A stretch of 64,000 nt of DNA from Cyathus striatus (taxonomy: Eukaryota; Basidiomycota; Agaricomycetes; Agaricales; Nidulariaceae). Numbering within the stretch: position 1 is the stretch's first letter; every line of letters starts with the position of its first letter. Under the pieces are notes generated by a model. The model had not been told where the DNA came from. It ran no database searches and saw only the letters and a program-made list of their open reading frames with translations. The position numbers were made by a program, and so were the translations under genes. Below, piece by piece: positions 50,201 to 62,215 of this stretch. The DNA lies in NCBI GenBank assembly GCA_025738555.1, contig JAOVFP010000001.1, positions 558,001-622,000 of the forward strand, read 5' to 3'.

Positions 50201-50574
50201 CTTGTTTCTAAATTGATTTTCAGGACAATCAGTTCAGATACCCCACTATTTTTCTTCTTGCATTGGATATTTTAGCCATTCAAGGCTCTTCAGTTCCATG
50301 CAAGAGAGTTTTTTCATCTGCAAAAGAAACTACTACTGCTTGACGAAGCTGGCTTAAATCAGATTTAATGGAAGCCTTACAGATGCTTAAGTTCTCATTG
50401 AAGCATGGTGATGGACTTAATTTTTCCTCAGGAACATCACACAGGGATGAGTTAGTATATATGGAGGAGTGTGAGGCAGATGCAGACACATGTCCCAAAG
50501 ATCTTGCATCATTTGTGGCTGCTTTGGGTGTTATTCTGAGTATGATAGCGATGGCGACAATGAGCAGCTACTAG
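47250..50574 (+). pseudogene. hAT-family transposase 2 (decayed)
   Basis: Multi-exon. The N-terminal part (47254-47940) ends in a zinc-binding-like segment (FTKDINTFIEKEKNG then CKFCK). Catalytic-region motifs are FTMDLWTDPNLTPF (about 48560), TMDNASNNDTF (about 48840), FPHVVNLAVQAVL (about 49000) and TRWSSTLLMI (about 49290). The C-terminal dimerisation region is YPTIFLLALDILA, then SSVPCKRVFSSAKETTT (50240-50340), then LKSDLMEALQMLKFSLKHG. A TGA at 50341-50343 cuts this conserved block. Several more stops and shifts occur, for instance near 48064, 49630 and 50000-50100. It is the transposase of the surrounding element and can no longer be active. The sequence is very CpG-poor. Confidence 0.85.
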
Positions 50575-50735
50575 ATGAAGCCTAGTTACATAATTACTGA
50601 CCAATTATATTATAATTTGATGGTCCAAATGGCTAGAGCTGTTAGCCTAGCTGATAAGGGCTGAGCTGATGTTGGAGCTGACTAGGACCAAGCTGAGCTT
50701 AGCTGAACTGCGCCATTAACAACACTAATATAGCC

Positions 50736-53700
50736 TAACTGTGCTTACATGTTGCAACATGGTGGTATGCTCAAAGGAAGGCTCAATTGCTAACATAAAA
50801 GTCCATACATATATAACATATATTTTTGCTGGTATTTTACTATACTTGAGTGTACTTAAGCCAGGTGGACTAGGAACAGGTGTTTATATTCATTCAATAG
50901 TATACATATGCACCTAGTACTAGTACATACATCATTATTTAAACACTGGAAACTATAGTTCTTCTGCACAACTGTCCAGGCATTGGCAGGTGATGTAGTC
51001 AAACTGTACTTCACAGTTTAAGCTTAAGGCTTGCACTTTGAACTTATTTGTAACTGATATTTCACTTTGTATATATGAATTATTCATTTGCCTATACATA
51101 CATTTATTGCACCTTTTCATAGCTGTGTAGGTACACTTGATGATTGTGTCTATATAAGTATATACATAATTTTGAGATTGAATGTGGCGATACAGCTGAC
51201 CTGTTAGTACAGCAAGTTATACAGTACATAGGCTGCCTTGCTTGGAACATGACATGGTTTGATAATACACATATTTTTAGCATGTGCTATACTTAATTAT
51301 GTCCTGTGAAGAATAGCTTAGGGGTGGATATCGCAACACTTCTCATCACACGTACTGTTATAGAGCACAACAAGAGCACAAAGCTGCACTCTGTATTGGT
51401 GAATGTATCTCTCTATGATCATCATGATACTTATACTTGTTTTTATATAGTTTGTACAAAAACTCAACTACTCTCATAGACTTGCAGATGATCTGTATCC
51501 TAATTCTGGCTGGTTTATCTCTGACAATTCCCACTACCTTTTAAGGTAGTGGATTTTTGGGGAGGTTTGGATTTCCTTATAAGACAATTTGTGGATCACA
51601 TTCAGGATCTCACTTTCTGGCCACCTGATTGGCTGGTGCCTTTTTGGTGACACTTTTTGATCAGTTACTGTAACATTCATTCATTTTCACTGCCTTTCCT
51701 GTTTCCCTCTAATTTTAAGCTTCTTTGGTCCCACTTTATCTCACATACTTACCTCCTTTTCTTCAACTTCATTGCATTACTGATAGGTCTGATGCAGACA
51801 TCTAATGGTAACTTCTTTATCAATGTTTGATTATGTTCCTAGTTGAAGTTTTAGGCTAACTGTGCCTACTTGCTAATAGTGACCATGCTCTGCCAGTGAT
51901 TTATCATTTGTGTACCCTCTCTCTGTCCCTCGCTCCCCTCATTCCCCACCTCCCAGTCCTCCACCTCCCACACCTGCTCCTCCACATGTACAATGATACC
52001 AACTGTTGCTTGACCTGCAAGATCCACTTTGTACATTCCACATTCACACCTCCTTTCTGTCCACCTAATCACCCATACCACTGCAGGTAATGCAAATGAT
52101 CTCAGACCCTTCAAACCATCCATCCCCAGTGAGTAGGTACCTGGCAAGTGTGAGTTGTCCAAGTTGGATCAATATGTTGAATAGAGTGGTGTAGGGTGGC
52201 AGTAGTGTCAGTGCCAGGTACATCATGGCCATAGTTGATGTGGGTGGAGGTTGGAATAGGCTGGAGAAAAAGAAGTGGGAGACAAGGTGGGTAGAGATGT
52301 CATGATTGGAGCTGGCAGGAGAAGTGGAGGTGGGAGATGATGTGGGCAGGAACATCATGCTCAGACCTGGCAGAAGAAAGTGAGGTCCTGCTCCTGCAAG
52401 TCTCTGACCCAATCTTGTATACAGATATCCATTCTTCTGAACTTGCAGGCATGTGAATCGATCAAGGCAGCTGAAGACACTCTGGTATAATGTCAAGCAT
52501 ATCAGTCACTGATACCATCACAATAGAGCTAACACCCACAAGATATACAACACCTACAACCACTCCCAACATTACTAGATATGGACATCACTACTATCCT
52601 GCTTCATCTTCCTGTCCCCTGCGTCATGATACTGATACATCATTCTGCTGTCAAACATGGACCCCTTCATCTCTCTCCTGTGTCACTACTGCAGCTTTGC
52701 TACTGCCAAGATCTTCTTCCTGCCCCCTCCTCCCTTCCCTTCTTCATGATCACAACACCTTATTCTACTAGCCAATGTAAACTCTTCCTCCCTTCCTCTG
52801 CATCAAGATACTGACACCTCATTCTGCTAGCAAGCTCACTGTTTCCATCACTGATATCCTCACCACATCGTTCTTCCTGTCCTCTTCTACCACCCACAAC
52901 ATGCCCTCCTCACTCCTTCTCCCTTGCACCACTATGACAACATTACTGCTCCCATTATCAGTGTCTTTCACCCTCTTCTTCCTATCCTTTGCATCCCAAT
53001 AAAACCTCTTCTGCTAACATCCATGCTGTCATCACAACATCATCCATCCTTTTCCTCCTCCTCCCTCCCTCCTCCTTTTCTCTCAATTTCAATACTTGAG
53101 TAATCGACAGGACTTAGTTTATGTTGTAGATATAATCTCATTATTGAGAACACTGATCCAGCCTTCAGAGAAGTTTTATAATCTAGGTTCATTAAAGTTT
53201 GAGCATAAGTCCAAATTTATTCTGTATTAGTTACTCATTCATTATGAACACCTGTTTTCCTTAGGTTCAGCTCAAGGTAAGTCAATAGCTTGAATGTGAG
53301 TTTTAATTGTGACATCTCTGACATCAATGAAGTATGGGGGCTGGGGCCTGAGGGGGAAGGAATACATGCTGTTTGTTATGGTGGCCCAAGTGCACTTTTA
53401 TTCGGTACTGCCCAACTCTTTTGACATCCCCCCAACTTTTTCAGGATCATACTCTGCCCAACTTTTATCAATCCTGCCCAACTTTTTCAACTTGCACAAC
53501 CTTTTACATTCATGCAAGCATGCCACTCTTTCATTCCACCCCACTTTTGAGCTTGTAGTGCAACCTTTCTCACAACCACAACCAGTTGACACAAGCCCCT
53601 CAAGATTATTAGCTTTCCATGAATGACATTATGTATTAAATAATGATTGTAATATAATTTAGAAAGTGTGAATATGGTGAGCTATAGGATTAGGTGGGAA

Positions 53701-53880
53701 ATCAACTTAGAAAATGAAAGAAATATGCTAGTGTGTTAAAGGAATGTAGCTACTAATGTTAAAAGTATATTATGGTGGATATTAGTATGGTGAGGCAATG
53801 TAAGTTAAATTAATCTATGCCCATGGATCAAAGCTCAGTTCCAGTACATCAGAGAAGCCTGAAACATATCTAATAGGGTG
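50736..53880. other. CpG-poor intergenic or relic sequence
   Basis: No supported gene. A minus-strand frame at 52065-52496 (143 codons, ending ICITCSGMGD) is unassigned. 52500-53060 is pyrimidine-rich, with an irregular repeat of ACTGATAC..CATTCTGCT. 53400-53500 has four copies of TGCCCAACTTTT-like words. These look like old simple-sequence and transposon residue. Confidence 0.4.
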
Positions 53881-53889
53881 GTGAACTAG

Positions 53890-54556
53890 TCAAGCCCTAC
53901 TAGTACTAGAGAGTGGAGCATAATGAGCTATTGTATCTTGAGTTTCTGGCAGGGTGTTAGCCAGAAGACTTTGCAAGGAAGTATCTCTCAAGGATGGAGG
54001 ATTAGTGACACCATTGACCACCACTGATGACAATGGACAACTTTCAGAGGTGATTGGTTCAGGTGTGTTGGCTGTAATGTCAAAGTCACTGCTGGCCTGA
54101 TCCCATTGAAATGCAGGTGATAACCCATCTATCAAATTGTACATTACTACAAGTCAATAATGAAAAGCTAGTTGATTACATGTACACTTCACTTTCTTTA
54201 AGACTGGGTTGCCTAATATGGTACTAGGAGATGCAGGTCACTTCACTCCACATTGCAACATGTGCTTGCCTACATATCATATTCATTAAGAATGTTTACA
54301 GTAAAATAGATACTAACCTTTGTTGTCCAAGCTTGCATCCTCATCTTCACTAGAAATATTGATAACATCGTCATTCTAAATGTAAAGCATTAGTCTCATG
54401 GATGAAACAGCCATGGCATGCAAACTCACAACACCCACATGATTTGACAAGGACTTGTCTGTCATTGAGTTCGAAGCTACATCAAGATACTCCGTGTCCA
54501 ATTCCTTGGGACACTTGGTTGAAGGTGATGATGTGGTGGAGTCCAAGTCTATTATA
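53890..54556 (-). pseudogene. Fragment of an unassigned gene, cut by the long-TIR element
   Basis: Minus-strand coding texture begins at the TIR boundary (IIDLDSTTSSPSTK), passes a plausible intron (donor GTGAGT at about 54427, acceptor near 54374) to an acidic stretch (DDVINISSEDEDASLD), then through another break to MYNLIDGLSPAFQWDQ and a stop at 53890. The apparent ATG at 54582 lies inside the transposon arm, so it is not the native start. Acidic, Ser/Thr-rich; function unknown. Confidence 0.4.
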
Positions 54557-55191
54557 CACTGGTGTGCAAAAACAATGAGCATGCCTATTTTTCAGGAGTA
54601 GCAAAAAGTTATCTGCTCTCAAATCTCAAATACTTGCTCAATTTTTTTGAAATTTTGTGTACTCATATTACATATGTATAAATTCTATTTACAATAGTTT
54701 TAAAGGTAAAAAGTAAAAAAATTGATGTCTCCTGATATATATATTCAATATAGTAAAAAGCGAAAATTAACCCTAATTAACCACGATTTTATCTGACCAA
54801 TTTACTAGATAATATCACAACCTAAATATGGATATCTAACGAGGTATCTTTACTTGCCCTATGTCAAGTTATGTGTGGAAAAAATGAAAACTGGGTGCAG
54901 GAGAACCCAAACAATTTGAGGGTATAAAAAGCATATGTTTTATTATTCAAGCTGTATCTTCCTAACCAAGCCAGGTAGATACATAATTAAACCTGCATAA
55001 TACTTTTAGAATGTAGTACTATAGATGAGCAAATAATTGTATTGAACAGTCAAGATATAAGATTGCTAGATATAAAAGAATATATGCAAAATATGTAACA
55101 CAGCATGAATTTGCATCAGACATTCCACAAGTAAAACTTGGAGTTACACCCTCATACTATTGTTAAATATAGACATCTACAGTTATAATAT

Positions 55192-55361
55192 GTACTAAAA
55201 ATATTGTGAGCAGTAAGTGTCTAGGTGGTGAGATAATGCCTCATGTAGTTCGAAAATTTGGCCCAATAATGGCTTCATGCTTGTATTTTGAGCCAAAATT
55301 TCGAACTTCATGAGACATTATCTCACCACCTAGACACTCACTATTTACAATATTTTTAGTA
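55192..55361. repeat. Hairpin MITE, about 170 bp
   Basis: GTACTAAAAATATTGT at the left is mirrored by ACAATATTTTTAGTAC at the right. The inner GTGTCTAGGTGGTGAGATAA pairs with its complement across a loop of about 50 nt. It abuts the inner end of the left long TIR. Confidence 0.75.
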
Positions 55362-55512
55362 CCAATTATTGACTCCCCAATGGACTGTATTGATTGTAGG
55401 CAAGAACAATGCTGAAGTTATGTGAAGACCACACAGCACCTGCGAAAGAGCCTGTTTTATTGAGAGAAGGAGTACATGGAGAGGTCAGAAAGAAAGAGCT
55501 GAAACACTATAA

Positions 55513-55529
55513 TTTTTTTTTTTTTTTTT
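55513..55529 (-). repeat. Poly(A) tract (poly-T on + strand)
   Basis: Seventeen T in a row on the plus strand, followed by TTTTG repeats. On the minus strand this is an A-run just downstream of the tyrosine-recombinase region, which ends near 55590. It could be the 3' tail of a retrotransposed transcript or a simple repeat. Confidence 0.6.
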
Positions 55530-55589
55530 GTTTTGTTTTGTTGTTGTGTTTTAGTTTTGGGAGGAAGGTTGAGAGAAGAGTTGAGTCAT

Positions 55590-56560
55590 GAGAAGAACTG
55601 GATTTTGACAAATGTAGAGGTCAAATGCCTCTGAGCTCCAGCAGCCAATGTGCTGGATGAATGGGTGCAGAACACCTCATTGAGCAAGTGTAGTAGCACC
55701 TCCTGAGCATAATGAGTGACTGGAAAAGAATAAGTCACAAAATAAGTGTAAACATTCAAGAAAGAATGCTCATGTGTGGGTAGAGCCATGTTTGCAAAGC
55801 CAAAGTTCAGGATGGAGAGGAAATAACTTGTCTCATGAAGACAAGTAAGTTTGAAAGGTTGGAAGGGGGTTTGGCATGTCAGAAAAGAATTGTTTAATGA
55901 CAATGGTGTTGCCCTGGAACAAACAGTTGGCTTTGTGAGTTGGGAGAAAAAATTGATAAGAGGACTCGTCGATGATGTGGACAGAAGTATGAGGTGATAA
56001 TTTATTGGGGTCATGTAGGGATACATTATTAGAATAGGTGAGTTCACTGAGGTGCATGAGTGCATAGAAACCTGTGAGGAGAAGCAATAAAAATAGGATA
56101 TCATCATGGTGGGTGTGTGGTTGGTAGGAGAGAAAGATAGTGTGGAACAGGTGCAAGGGTAGGGGAGCTTTGTGAGAGGGAGGAGAATGGAATCGGTGAC
56201 AACAACCTTGAAGGCAACAATGAACAAGGTTGGAGTTGTGAACTTCAGATGCATTGAAGAAAGGTTGAAGTTGAGATGTAATTCCTGAAAGATACATAGA
56301 GAGGGAGGAGGTTTTGATAAAGTGGGCCATGTAGACAATGTGAAATGAGAATGTGTCTGGGGTGGGAGTGATATCGAATCCATGTGCATGGCAGAAGGAG
56401 ATATAAGAATCGAGGGCACTAGAATAATTAGAGATTGTGGAGCACTCTAAGGCCAAAGCTAAAGTAAGAGCACGTTCATAGCAAAAGCACTCAAGGCTCC
56501 ACATTGGCCAGATGGGCTGACAGGAGCTAGAAAGGGGGAAATTCATTTTTTTGTTGCCCC
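55590..56560 (-). pseudogene. Tyrosine recombinase of a DIRS-like retroelement, inactivated
   Basis: N-terminal SAM-like region (STISNYSSALDSYISFC, then FHIVYMAHFI), then the catalytic domain. Box I reads GFYALMHLSEL, where relatives have an Arg before LxEL; the His codon is at 56052-56054. Box II reads HSLCSGGATTLAQ, with Cys (55707-55709) where the family has Arg. The nucleophile Tyr in DLYICQNPVLL remains (55614-55616). A TGA follows LAQ and frame changes occur near 55835. Both Arg losses are explained by a CpG transition. In DIRS-type elements this enzyme integrates the circular DNA copy. Confidence 0.8.
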
Positions 56561-58814
56561 CAGCACTGAATGAGGGGGTTGAAATGAAGAGATAGAGATG
56601 TTGGGTACAAGGGATTGAAGGAGGTCAAATTTGAAGTGAGAGAGAGCATCTGCTATGATATTTTCATCACCTGGGATATGTAATACTTGGGGAAGAAGTG
56701 AGTGAGCAATAATGTCATCAATGGCAGTTTTAAGGAGGGTGTTGTACTCATCACTGGTAGCATGAAGGGAATTGAAGAGTGTTGAAGCTATCGGACCAGA
56801 TGAGAATTGAAGTCCTGTGGGGGACAAGGGAGGATACAATATGAATAGCTGAGGTAACAGTGAGTGATTCTAAGAAGAAAATGTTGGACGATGGTGGAGA
56901 GAAGTCTACTCGGGAAGTGAAGTCATGGTTAAGGGCAGGTATCCAAATGCCAAGACCCATTGGGCAAGCATTAACATAAATGATAAATGCAGATAATAGG
57001 GACCAACAAGATTTTTCGATGTGTAAGGTGGCTGGAGAGTGTGAGAAGTGGTTGAGAAACCATAATAAGTCACTTTGTATGGATTTATTGATCCATAATG
57101 GGGTGGAAGGTTGAGATTTTCTGGCAGTTTTTTGATACATGGCGTAAAGAGCAGGTCGGAGGAGGGGGATGATATTAAGGACCCAGTTGATCCATCCCAT
57201 AAGAGATTGATATTCCTGAAGAGTTTGGGTGTGAATATCAGGAGTAAGGAAATCATTTACAGAGTGGATGAGTTCATTTTTTCAGTCAGAATCTAGAGAT
57301 ATGGTCATGTGGTTTGCATCAACCATGAATCCAATAATAGTGATGGATGATCCAGAAATCTGTTTGTGTTCTTCATGAGGAATCCTGAGGTCATCTCAGA
57401 GGGAGAGGAGGGCAACTTGTTTTGCTGGCATGAGCTTGCTGTAATGCAGATACCAGGATGAGTTCATTTGAAGGTCAAATGAGAAAACATCATCCATGAA
57501 GAGAAAGAGATCAGGGAGAGCAAATACAAATGTGGCAATCCACATGACAAGGGACATGAAAGAAAGCCAGAGAGGAGCTGACATAGAATCTCCAAAGACA
57601 TTATTACAATCAATGTGACGAATATGTCCAAGGAAGGTGACAACCTGCTTGATTTGCCAGAAGGGGTGCATGGGAATGAGTCAGTAAGCACTTTTTACAT
57701 CAGATTTGAAAAGAGTGAGGGGAACATCATGATGGAGTTCCCAGGCAGCTAGAAGGGCATTACCCAAGTGGCAAAGGGAGTCAAAGGGGGAGCAACCTTT
57801 AATAGCAGAGGGAGGGAAAAAGGAACTTAATGCAAGCAGTTCTGCACTATGATTGGTGATCATACAAGAACTACCTTCCCATTTAGAAACCATGTGAACA
57901 GGCATGCTAAATATACCAGGGAGGAGATCTGGGCCAAAAGCAGGAGAAAAATGTTCAAGTTGTATTTCAATAGCATGTTGAGAGGAAAGAAATTGTTGCT
58001 GCTCTGAAGTTTGAGCAGGGTGACAGTCAGATACATTGTGGGTAGGAGGGAGAGAAGGTGGAAAGACAGCTGGGGGCCAGAAACCTTCTCGGAGGCCTTG
58101 GCATACAGATTGAGTGAAGGGTGTATTAGGGTGATCTAATAAAAGATTTTCAAAGAGTGAGACATTAATAGGTGTGATAATTTTAAATAGGTGAGGATGA
58201 TTTTGAATTGTAGAAAGAGAGAGTGAGTCATTCAGAATTTTGGGAGGAGGGGGAAACCAAGGTGAAGCAGAAAGAGTGAATGATAAGACAGAAGAGAGAT
58301 CAGGAGAATCTGAGAAATCATGTAAATTATGAAGATAGGATGGAAAGAAACCAAATGGAGGGAAATTAGTTATTTTGTTTGCATTCTGAGATGCGGTGTG
58401 AGGTTTGGCGACAGTGGAGACATCAGTGAAGCCATCTGCAGTTTGGGAAGGAACATCTGCTGGTGGAATTGAATTTGCAGCAGATATCATTGTTGCAGCC
58501 TTTAGGGCTCTTTTTTTGCGAAGATTGTGCCATTGTGTTGTGGTAGGGATTGAATAAGGCACCACCCGGAGAGAGATGGGTTTCACAGAGGTGTTGGAAT
58601 GCACTGACATTGGTAAGCCAGAGGTCATGTCTTGGTGTGATGAAGGAGCGAACTGCATCATCAAACCAGATGACATGATCATGATCTTTTTCGACTTGGG
58701 ATGCAAAGGTTTTGTTGATGTAGTGTCCATAGTCACAGAGTTCTTGCCATCTGTGTGGAAAGGCAAAGGAAATTCCTTCAGCTGCTTGGTCCCATGCAAT
58801 TGACCAATCTCCAC
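56543..58814 (-). pseudogene. Reverse transcriptase/RNase H of the DIRS-like element
   Basis: Low-complexity leader (58814 to about 57900), then RT motifs: FKSDVKSAY, stop, LIPMHPFWQIKQVVT, then PLWLSFMSLVMWIATFV and the active-site box LFLFMDDVFSF (FMDD at 57489-57500). Thumb and connection follow (SLMGWINWVLNIIPLLRP), then an RNase H-like part (LIWSDSFNT and VLHIPGDENIIADALSHF at the end). TGA at 57681-57683 stands where relatives have Arg (CGA). More stops lie near 57394 and 57286. The order RT, RNase H, tyrosine recombinase, with no DDE integrase or protease, defines a DIRS-like element as known from Agaricomycetes. Confidence 0.83.
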
Positions 58815-58957
58815 TGGAATGGATGGTCCATAATGGTTGGGGAGCTTGAAGAGGACAGACTGGGGGCTGCACTGGTGACAGATTGGAAAATGGAATTGAG
58901 GTCAACAGGTTGTCTGTGAATGATATGGTCCCATTCGAGATCTGGTATTTGTGGGGC

Positions 58958-59706
58958 TCAACAGGCAGTGGTGATGAGTCTCTTGACAGCAGAGTAATCA
59001 TGTGAAAAGGTGATGAGTAACTCACGAGTTTTTTCGAGGTGCTCAGGTAATGGTTTCACTGAGTCTGCAGAGAACCATGGCATGTCTTGTTCGATAATTT
59101 GTTGTTTTTTATTGGGGTTATCAGAGAGTTCAGGTGATAATGAGAAGGTTCTTCTTCTTTTTGATTTGTTTTGAAGGTGGACATTTTCATCCACTCCAGA
59201 AGGGGATTGTCTAGATTCTTCTTCTCATTGGAATGGTTGATCTTCCAGTTGTAATTGTTGTCCTTGAGAGGCAGCTGAGGAGATAATTTCAGCATGTTGG
59301 TTGAGGATTTTGAGGTAATGGAGGAAGATTTGTTCTCCAGTAGATTTTGAACCAGCAACAAATTGTGGCAAGCATTGGGAGATGAAAGCAATTGCTGACA
59401 ATTTGTCGATATCCCCTCATCAGAATTGTTGCACATTGTCATCAAGTTTCTGAACCATGTCATGTGCAAAAAGTTCAGGGGCTTGCCCTGCCAGGAATTC
59501 TGGTATTGAATTAGGGTCTTCTTGTGAAATAGCATGGTTAGGCAATTCTCAAGTGGTAGATTGATTTTTGGAGGAGGATGGTTCAGAAGTTGGTTGGTTT
59601 GTGGTCTGGCCTGTTGGCTGTGAGGAGCGAATGAGGTGTCTTGAGGATATATTAGAGGCTGGTTGTTTGCCAGAGTACTGTTAATGTGTGGATCCAGATC
59701 CATCAT
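58958..59706 (-). pseudogene. Gag-like first region of the DIRS-like element
   Basis: A 216-codon frame from 59706 (MMDLDPHINST) rich in Asn, Gln and Lys, continued in another frame to about 58958. No zinc knuckle is visible. Its position upstream of RT on the same strand suggests the Gag-like part; sequence alone does not prove it. Confidence 0.5.
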
Positions 59707-59831
59707 CAGTCATTTCAGTACAGATTGCAAGAAAGATATAAAGGCAGAAATTCTTGCCAAATAATGGAGTGAAGATTCAGTTGAGAACAAACAATGTGGG
59801 CAGCTATGCCTGAGATCTACTTGGGCTGGTT

Positions 59832-60428
59832 GTCACACCCCATTCTATTCCACTAGGGACAAGAACTCCGGAGTTGATATTCTAAGAAGTAGAGTAACTC
59901 ACACATGTTAGTAGGGTGTGTGGAGGTAGTGAATGAGTACAGGAGTAGTGGAACATTGGCTCCAACTTGTGTGTTGCACCCTTGGACCCCCAGTTCCGTA
60001 TTTAGAAGAAAGCAGAGTAAGTGACAAAATAATGGAGTTGGCTCAAGGCCCAAGTGGGAGAAGGGTGTAAATGTAGTTGATTCAAAACTAAAGTATATCT
60101 ACATTACAGGAGTAGTTTATATAGTAAACTACTTTGTCTGAATGCATACAGAGTAATGCCCATGGGTATGTGGCATCCTAGGCGTAAGTAAACTCCATAG
60201 AATGTAGAACCATAGTAGACTAGTAGTACACCTCTAGATTATAGTCATAGGAGAAATGGCCATGGCCAGAGAATGAGGTAGTAATATTAAAGGGAAGGAA
60301 CAAGTAAACAGTTACAAGTAAACATTAGTAAGGGAGAGTTTGATATATAACAAGTATACATAGTCTGGAGGAAACATACTAAAAGCGGAGTAAACCTGGA
60401 GTTGACTCCAATGGTTCAGGGATTGTCA
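59832..60428. repeat. Candidate terminal repeat or solo LTR
   Basis: Begins TGTCACACCCCATTC and ends GGGATTGTCACA, with TG..CA ends over about 600 bp and more CpG than its surroundings. No flanking duplication was found. It lies between the DIRS-like ORFs and the right long TIR, so it may also belong to the retroelement's terminal region. Confidence 0.3.
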
Positions 60429-61365
60429 CAGATATGACACTGGTTAGATACAAACCAAGCACAAGTAGCATGCGCACCTTGCAATTTCAAGGTAGGAACT
60501 GATTGTTCCACTGGAGAATAGCAGACTCAGTAATTGAGCCTGCTGTGGGCATGGCCCCACCAGCTGCAAAGATGAACTGCTATGGAGAGGTTGAAATCAA
60601 TCGAGGATTGATTGACAACAAGTGATGAAATACTATAGCATGAGACACATGTAATTGAGGAAGTGGTGTGAGCCTATGAAAGACTCTAATTGGTCTTGCA
60701 CAAAATCGAATTTTGAGCTTGAACATATTATAACTATGAATGTCTATATCTACCAATAATATGAAGGTGTAATTCCAAGTTTTTCTTGTGGAATGTCTGA
60801 CGCAAATTCATGCTGTGTTACATATTTTGCATATATTCTTTTATATCTAGCAATCTTATATCTTGACTGTTCAATACAATTATTTGCTCATCTATAGTAC
60901 TACATTATAAAAGTATTATGCAGGTTTAATTATGTATCTACCTGGCTTGGTTAGGAAGATACAGCTTGAATAATAAAACATATGCTTTTTATACCCTCAA
61001 ATTGTTTGGGTTCTCCTGCACCCAGTTTTCATTTTTTCCACACATAACTTGACATAGGGCAAGTAAAGATACCTCGTTAGATATCCATATTTAGGTTTTG
61101 ATATTATCTAGTAAATTGATCAGATAAAATCATGGTTAATTAGGGTTAATTTTCGCTTTTTTACTATATTGAATATATATATCAGGAGACATCAATTTTT
61201 TTTTACTTTTTTACCTTTATAACTATTGTAAATAGAATTTATACATATGTAGTACATGTACACAAAATTTCACAAAAATTGAGCAAGTATGTGAGATTTG
61301 AGAGCAGATAGCTTTTTGCTACTTCTGAAAAATAGGCATGCTCATTCTTTTTGCATGCCAGTGTA

Positions 61366-62215
61366 CATCAATACCATAGTGTATGCAGAGTATAAATTAA
61401 ACCAACAGAAGAGCCTCTGCATGAAGCAGAGAACATCAAAAAATTGATAGAGAAGGTGAGGGGGGAAGAGTGTTGCTCAACACAATGAGAAGGGGGTGGG
61501 GAGAAGCAGAGTGCCATGCAATGCAACAAGAGGGTTGGGAGCTAATGCACAATGAAGGGAGGGGGGCAGGATCCCAATACTTTTCAGCCAATGCCCAACA
61601 CCCAACATGCTTGAGGTGCTAAATGGAGGGTTACATATCTAACAAGCAAGCAAGAAGTAAGGAAGGAGAGAGGAGGGGAGAGGAATAAAAAGTGGGATAT
61701 TGTCATCATTGTGTAGTGCAAGTAGTGAGTCTGGATGTGTCTGATGATCTGGTTATGTGAGAAATCAAATTGATATGCACAGACAATTAGCATGTATAAG
61801 CCATGACAATAAGATCTGCACATATGCATGGACCATGTCACATGACTTTGATTATGTGAATTATCATGCTGGGAGTGATTTCTCAGTAGATTCACATTAG
61901 ACTCTCTGAGAGTCTCACCAATGGGAATATAGTGGGATTTTACTCAGACACAAAATTGTTTGTAATCTCACTGGACTCTCACTGGATTCCACTAAGACTG
62001 TGGGTCAGTGTAACAACCTCCCCAGTTCAGAGTATGTTTGTTTCCTTAATTTCAACCTCTCTGTTTATGATATATATTCCTATTTCAGACTTCTATAATT
62101 ATTGGAAGTCCATTATTTTCTAAAAACTATTTATACTTCACTTAAGACTAAATACATGTAGTGGGCTTTGCCACCTGCTGTTCCTATTCCTGTATTAATG
62201 TAGTACAAAGTAATA
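61366..62215. other. Intergenic, 3' flank of the TPR gene
   Basis: No supported gene. GA-rich stretches occur at 61440-61700. A minus-strand frame at 61584-61895 has no recognisable domain. It continues the sequence interrupted by the TA-flanked element. Confidence 0.45.

Larger units (their letters stand above)
43265..50727. mobile_element. Complete hAT element 2, 7.46 kb, with 8-bp TSD
   Basis: TAGTGTTGTTAACGGC at 43265-43280 is mirrored by GCCATTAACAACACTA at 50712-50727, 15 of 16 bases inverted. Perfect 8-bp direct repeats ATATAGCC flank it at 43257-43264 and 50728-50735, the hallmark of hAT insertion. Subterminal regions are rich in GAGCTGAGCTGAACT-type repeats at both ends. The transposase gene fills 47.25-50.57 kb. 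The left 3.5 kb holds a nested element, a 19-bp satellite and unassigned sequence, which explains the unusual length. Confidence 0.9.
54557..61363. mobile_element. 6.8-kb element with about 640-bp TIRs and TA flanks
   Basis: The left arm (54557-55193) starts CACTGGTGTGCAAAAAC. The right arm (60725-61363) in reverse complement starts CACTGGCATGCAAAAAG, and the arms then match closely for about 640 bp. TA lies on each side (54555-54556 and 61364-61365), suggesting a Tc1/mariner-type insertion. No DDE transposase is seen inside. The interior is instead occupied by a hairpin MITE and a DIRS-like retroelement. It may be a non-autonomous element that received later insertions. Confidence 0.75.

Noticed and set aside
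51866..53060. Small proline- and leucine-rich genes at 51896-52090 and 52490-52814
   Set aside because: The frames arise from pyrimidine-rich simple sequence and show no domain or splice structure.
54557..61363. Long terminal repeats of a retrotransposon
   Set aside because: The arms are inverted, not direct, and are flanked by TA, which fits a DNA transposon.
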